Notes under the pieces: model-generated
Seen by the model: only the letters and a program-made list of their open reading frames with translations
Told to the model about the DNA's origin: nothing
Database searches by the model: none
Assembly (NCBI GenBank): GCA_031272305.1
Contig: JAISUA010000189.1
Location: 1 to 7,226 of the forward strand
Direction: 5' to 3'
Origin: Clostridioides sp.
Lineage (GTDB): Bacteria; Bacillota; Clostridia; Peptostreptococcales; Peptostreptococcaceae
DNA length: 7,226 nucleotides
Program-made: the position numbers and the translations under genes
Shown: positions 4,273-7,226 of the stretch, one piece after another
Layout of the letters: each line of letters starts with the position of its first letter
Numbering within the stretch: position 1 is the first letter of the stretch

Positions 4273-5568
4273 ATGGGCGGTAAACAAGTAAAAGATATGG
4301 TAATTGTTGGATTTGCTTTATTTGCAATGTTCTTCGGTGCAGGTAACCTTATATTCCCACCTTACTTAGGTGTACTTTCAGGGGTACAATGGTGGATTGC
4401 GTTTGTGGCATTTTTTATAGCAGACGGCGGTTTAGCATTACTTGGTGTAATAGCAATGATTAAATACGACGGTAAAGCTGATGAAATGCTTGCTAGATGT
4501 GGGAAAAAATTAGGAGCAATAATTGGTACAGCTATAGTTCTATGTATAGGACCTGGAATAGCAATTCCTAGAACAGCTGCTACTACTTATGAAATTGGTA
4601 TTTTACCTAACTTTGGTCAAAACATCAATCCATGGATTTTTTCAATAATATTTTTTGCAATAGTAATTTTCTTATCAATAAAACCATCAAAAGTTGTTGA
4701 TATAGTTGGTTCATATTTAACACCAGCATTATTAATAGCACTTGCTGTTCTTATCATCAAAGGTATCATATCTCCTCTTGGGGAAATCAGACAAAATTCA
4801 CTTATAGAAGCTCCATTTGCAGAAGGTATATCTCAAGGATATCAAACTATGGATGCTTTAGCAGCAGTAATATTCGCTTCAGTTATCATAATTTCTATAA
4901 TTGCAAAAGGTTATAAAACAAATGAAGAAAAATTTAAAATGACTATAGGTGCTGGAGTTGTTGCTTCTATTGGATTGGCTCTTGTTTACGGTGGACTTGC
5001 TTATCTTGGAGCAACTGTTTCTAATCAATATGGAGCAGAAGTTCAACAAACAGCTTTAGTTGTTGCTATAACAAATGCTTTACTTGGCAGTGGTGGTAAA
5101 ATGCTACTAGGCTTAATAGTTGCTCTTGCCTGTCTTACAACAGCTATTGGTCTTTCATCAGCAGCAGGAAATTATTTTTCTGATTTATCAAAAGGAAAAT
5201 TAAAATATGAACATGTAGTAATAGTTGTTTGTGTTTTCTCTGCTATAGTATCAAACTTCGGAGTTAGTACAATAATTCAAGTTGCTGCACCAATACTTTC
5301 TTTAGTATATCCTGCAACTGTTACGATGATTATACTTTCATTATTTACAGATAAAATTAAAAACGATAATGTATACAAATTTGGAGTATATTTTGCATTG
5401 ATAGTAAGTATACTTTCAATAATATCTGGCTACAGTTGGGGAAGCTGGGCAGGATTTATAAATAAATTGCCACTTACATCTCTAGGGTTCAATTGGGTAG
5501 TGCCAGTAATAATTGGTTGTTTATTAGGTGCATTTGTGCCATCGTCTATGAAGCCAGTTACTGAGTAA
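4273..5568 (+). CDS. brnQ: Branched-chain amino acid:cation symporter BrnQ
   Basis: BrnQ (LIVCS family) imports leucine, isoleucine and valine with Na+ or H+ across the cytoplasmic membrane. From the ATG it has 431 residues, the normal size, with about 12 hydrophobic segments. Family hallmarks are FALFAMFFGAGNLIFPPYLG (14-33), the intramembrane CIGPGIAIPRTAATTYE (about 91-107), the Gly/Asp motif GYQTMDALAAVIFA (189-202), CLTTAIGLSSAAG (287-299) and a C-terminal VPSSM. No signal peptide is expected beyond the first helix. It is flanked by a roughly 550-nt region on the 5' side and a terminator on the 3' side, so it is monocistronic or shares a transcript only with the small upstream frame. No T-box, which often controls such transporters, is seen. 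Substrate preference among the three amino acids cannot be read from sequence. Confidence 0.95.
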   Translation: MGGKQVKDMVIVGFALFAMFFGAGNLIFPPYLGVLSGVQWWIAFVAFFIADGGLALLGVIAMIKYDGKADEMLARCGKKLGAIIGTAIVLCIGPGIAIPRTAATTYEIGILPNFGQNINPWIFSIIFFAIVIFLSIKPSKVVDIVGSYLTPALLIALAVLIIKGIISPLGEIRQNSLIEAPFAEGISQGYQTMDALAAVIFASVIIISIIAKGYKTNEEKFKMTIGAGVVASIGLALVYGGLAYLGATVSNQYGAEVQQTALVVAITNALLGSGGKMLLGLIVALACLTTAIGLSSAAGNYFSDLSKGKLKYEHVVIVVCVFSAIVSNFGVSTIIQVAAPILSLVYPATVTMIILSLFTDKIKNDNVYKFGVYFALIVSILSIISGYSWGSWAGFINKLPLTSLGFNWVVPVIIGCLLGAFVPSSMKPVTE

Positions 5569-5688
5569 AAAATATTATATAAAAATAAAACTTATAATTT
5601 AAATATAAAAAGATTTATAAACAAAAATAATTGATAAAATGAAATTCGTAATATACAGATTGCGATTAAAATATTAAAAAATAAAATT

Positions 5689-5723
5689 AAAATAAGAGGT
5701 GTTTTTGCACCTCTTATTTTTTT
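5689..5723 (+). terminator. Rho-independent terminator after brnQ
   Basis: A 13-bp stem pairs AAAATAAGAGGTG (5689-5701) with CACCTCTTATTTT (5708-5720) around a TTTTTG loop, and the T-run continues to 5723. It is about 120 nt after the brnQ stop; that gap holds only AT-rich sequence with no credible gene. A-rich sequence on the left side could let it work in both directions, but no minus-strand gene is present. Confidence 0.9.
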
Positions 5724-6092
5724 GAAATTCGAATTTTGAGTAGGTGTATATAATTTGTGGTATAAATAAATTCGTTAGATTAAATTTTATATGATAATAA
5801 ATTTAATTTTTGGCAGATATTTTTTAGATAAAGATTAAGTATTGTGTAGTATAATGTATATATTAGTTATAAAAATATGAAGCATTTAAATAAAAATATT
5901 TAAGTGATTCCAAATGTGCAAATGCATAAATAAAAAATAATAAGTGTTTTAAATTATGAGTAAGATAAGTGCTGATTATGATATGCAAATTCTTAAATTG
6001 CAAGTAATATCAGTACAGATTACAAGTATGTAAATGTTTAAATTTAACTATAAATTTAGATTAGTCATTTTAGAATTGGAGGAAGTTGTTTT
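5724..6092 (+). promoter_or_regulatory. Intergenic and leader region of the reductase gene
   Basis: No convincing gene is present. A perfect -10 box TATAAT (5850-5855) lacks a good -35 but would give a leader of about 230 nt. Upstream, ATTAAATTT (5779-5787) and AAATTTAAT (5799-5807) form an AU hairpin followed by T residues. In the leader, 5883-5892 pairs with 5897-5906 (ten pairs, one G-U), and TGCAA/TTGCA (ends of 5984-6002) forms another small hairpin. No B12-box word typical of cobalamin riboswitches is visible. GGAGG (6078-6082) lies 10 nt before the ATG. Confidence 0.45.
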
Positions 6093-7226
6093 ATGCAAAA
6101 AATTGTTAAACGTGATGGAAGTGTTGAAACTTTTAGTAAACATAAAATCATAGACGCGGTTTTGAAATCAACTCTAAGTTTAGACGAATTTGGAGATAGA
6201 AAACTCGCTGAAAAAATTGCTGATGAAATAGAGAGGAAATTTAAAGATTCAGACAAAAATCCAACAGTAGAGGAAATTCAAGATTTGGTTGAGTTCTCTT
6301 TAATGGAATCAGATAGAAAAGATGTTGCAAAAAGCTATATTTTATATAGACAAAAAAGAACAGATCTAAGAAATAAACCTTGGGAGCTAGATGAACTTCA
6401 AGGATCTATTTGGAAAAATAAATACAAATATAACGATGAAAATTTCGATCAATGGATAAATAGAATATCTAATAAAAATCTTAGACTTGCAAAGTTAATT
6501 AGACAAAGAAAATTTTTATTTGCAGGAAGAATACTTGCAAATAGAGGACTTTATAAAGCTGGTACAAAAGTTACTTATTCAAATTGTTATGTATTAGACC
6601 CACCAGAAGATAGTATAGAAGACATTTTTGATACAGCAAAAAAAATAGCTAGAACTTTTAGTTATGGTGGAGGCGTTGGAATTGATATTTCTAAGCTTAG
6701 ACCAAAGGGTGCAAAAGTAAACAATGCTGCTAAAAATACAACAGGTGCAGTATCTTTTATGGATTTATTTAGTATGACTACAGGACTTATAGGTCAAAAA
6801 GGAAGAAGAGGAGCACTTATGATTTCTATGAGTGTCGACCATCCTGAAATAGAAGATTTCATAGATATAAAAACAGATCTTTCGAAGGTTACTAAGGCGA
6901 ATATTTCTGTAAGAGTGACAGATGAATTTATGAATGCTGTCAAAGAAAATAAAATGTACAAGTGTCAATTTTATGTGGATACTACTGGTGAGATTGTTGA
7001 AAAAGAAGTAGATGCAAATAAATTATTTAAAAAATTAGTAAAAAACAATTGGGATTACGCAGAACCAGGAATTTTATTTTGGGATAGAATAAAATCATAC
7101 AATCTTATGAGTGAGGACAAAGGTTTTGAATATAAAGGTGTAAATCCTTGTGCAGAAGAACCATTACCAGGTGGAGGAAGTTGTTTACTTGGCTCAATAA
7201 ACTTATCAGAATTTGTTATTAAGCCT
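6093..7226 (+). CDS. nrdJ: Ribonucleotide reductase large subunit, probable class II (B12-dependent), 5' part
   Basis: This enzyme reduces ribonucleotides to deoxyribonucleotides; the class II type uses adenosylcobalamin to make the thiyl radical and needs no separate radical subunit. The visible 378 codons run off the window in frame. An ATP-cone allosteric domain occupies about residues 2-90 (IVKRDGSVETFSKHKI near the start), followed by the N-terminal reductase helices. Cys165 in TYSNCYVL is the first redox cysteine. SYGGGVGIDISKLRPKG (190-206) and GRRGALMISM (237-246) are family motifs. NPCAEE (351-356) supplies Asn351, the radical Cys353 and Glu355. The second half of the barrel and the C-terminal cysteines lie outside. 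FLFAGRILANRGL and NPCAEEPLPGGGSCLLGSIN resemble clostridial adenosylcobalamin-dependent diphosphate reductases as I recall them. A class I alpha subunit cannot be fully excluded without the C-terminus and the next gene. Confidence 0.88.
   Translation, partial: MQKIVKRDGSVETFSKHKIIDAVLKSTLSLDEFGDRKLAEKIADEIERKFKDSDKNPTVEEIQDLVEFSLMESDRKDVAKSYILYRQKRTDLRNKPWELDELQGSIWKNKYKYNDENFDQWINRISNKNLRLAKLIRQRKFLFAGRILANRGLYKAGTKVTYSNCYVLDPPEDSIEDIFDTAKKIARTFSYGGGVGIDISKLRPKGAKVNNAAKNTTGAVSFMDLFSMTTGLIGQKGRRGALMISMSVDHPEIEDFIDIKTDLSKVTKANISVRVTDEFMNAVKENKMYKCQFYVDTTGEIVEKEVDANKLFKKLVKNNWDYAEPGILFWDRIKSYNLMSEDKGFEYKGVNPCAEEPLPGGGSCLLGSINLSEFVIKP

Noticed and set aside
5832..5847. NrdR-box-like 16-mer just upstream of the reductase -10 box
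   Set aside because: The right half (ATTGTGT) fits what I recall of the consensus, but the left half is poor and no second box is found at the usual spacing.
5956..6033. 25-codon frame starting MSKISADYDMQ in the reductase leader
   Set aside because: No Shine-Dalgarno, very short and no recognisable features; expected by chance.
6065..6256. Minus-strand frame opposite the reductase start
   Set aside because: It overlaps the ATP-cone coding sequence and has no start signals; it is a shadow frame.

Overview
The window looks like chromosomal DNA from a very AT-rich Gram-positive anaerobe. Arginine is mostly AGA, Shine-Dalgarno sites are strong, and the promoters are sigma-A type. The gene block rimM-trmD-rplS-rbgA(ylqF) is the usual Firmicutes ribosome/tRNA maturation cluster. 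A B12-type ribonucleotide reductase and a BrnQ transporter fit a fermentative, amino-acid-using clostridium or Tissierellia/Peptoniphilaceae member (for example a Parvimonas-like organism). The genus is an inference; no rRNA or marker search was possible.

Layout. Positions 1-404 hold a good promoter (68-97) followed by six tandem copies of a 38-bp A-rich repeat that form most of the rimM 5' leader. rimM (405-1202) carries an unusual Lys/Asn/Asp/Glu-rich insertion of about 95 residues. It is followed after 8 nt by trmD (1211-1912). rplS (2035-2382) has its own promoter, a probable L19 autoregulatory leader and a strong terminator. Positions 2450-2833 are non-coding, with a perfect 35-bp direct duplication framed by inverted repeats and a second A-rich tandem array (18-19-bp unit). 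That array ends next to the ribosome binding site of rbgA (2834-3721). The end of rbgA, including its stop codon, is tandemly duplicated.

Positions 3722-4272 are the least ordinary part. A perfect-consensus promoter (3803-3831) is followed by a possible three-way-junction RNA fold and then a short protein-like reading frame. That frame appears broken by a one-base shift and an amber codon (3936-4197). brnQ (4273-5568) follows, with a clear terminator. After a roughly 370-nt leader/intergenic region comes the 5' part of a class II ribonucleotide reductase gene (6093 to beyond the window end).

How the genes work together. RimM (30S head maturation), L19 (50S, subunit interface) and RbgA (late 50S assembly GTPase) all serve ribosome production, and TrmD makes m1G37 in tRNA to prevent frameshifting. 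BrnQ imports branched-chain amino acids, and the reductase makes deoxynucleotides. These last two have separate signals and are not part of the ribosomal cluster. The main curiosities are the A-rich repeats in the leaders of the two ribosome-assembly genes and within RimM, and the small decayed or undescribed gene with a structured leader upstream of brnQ.
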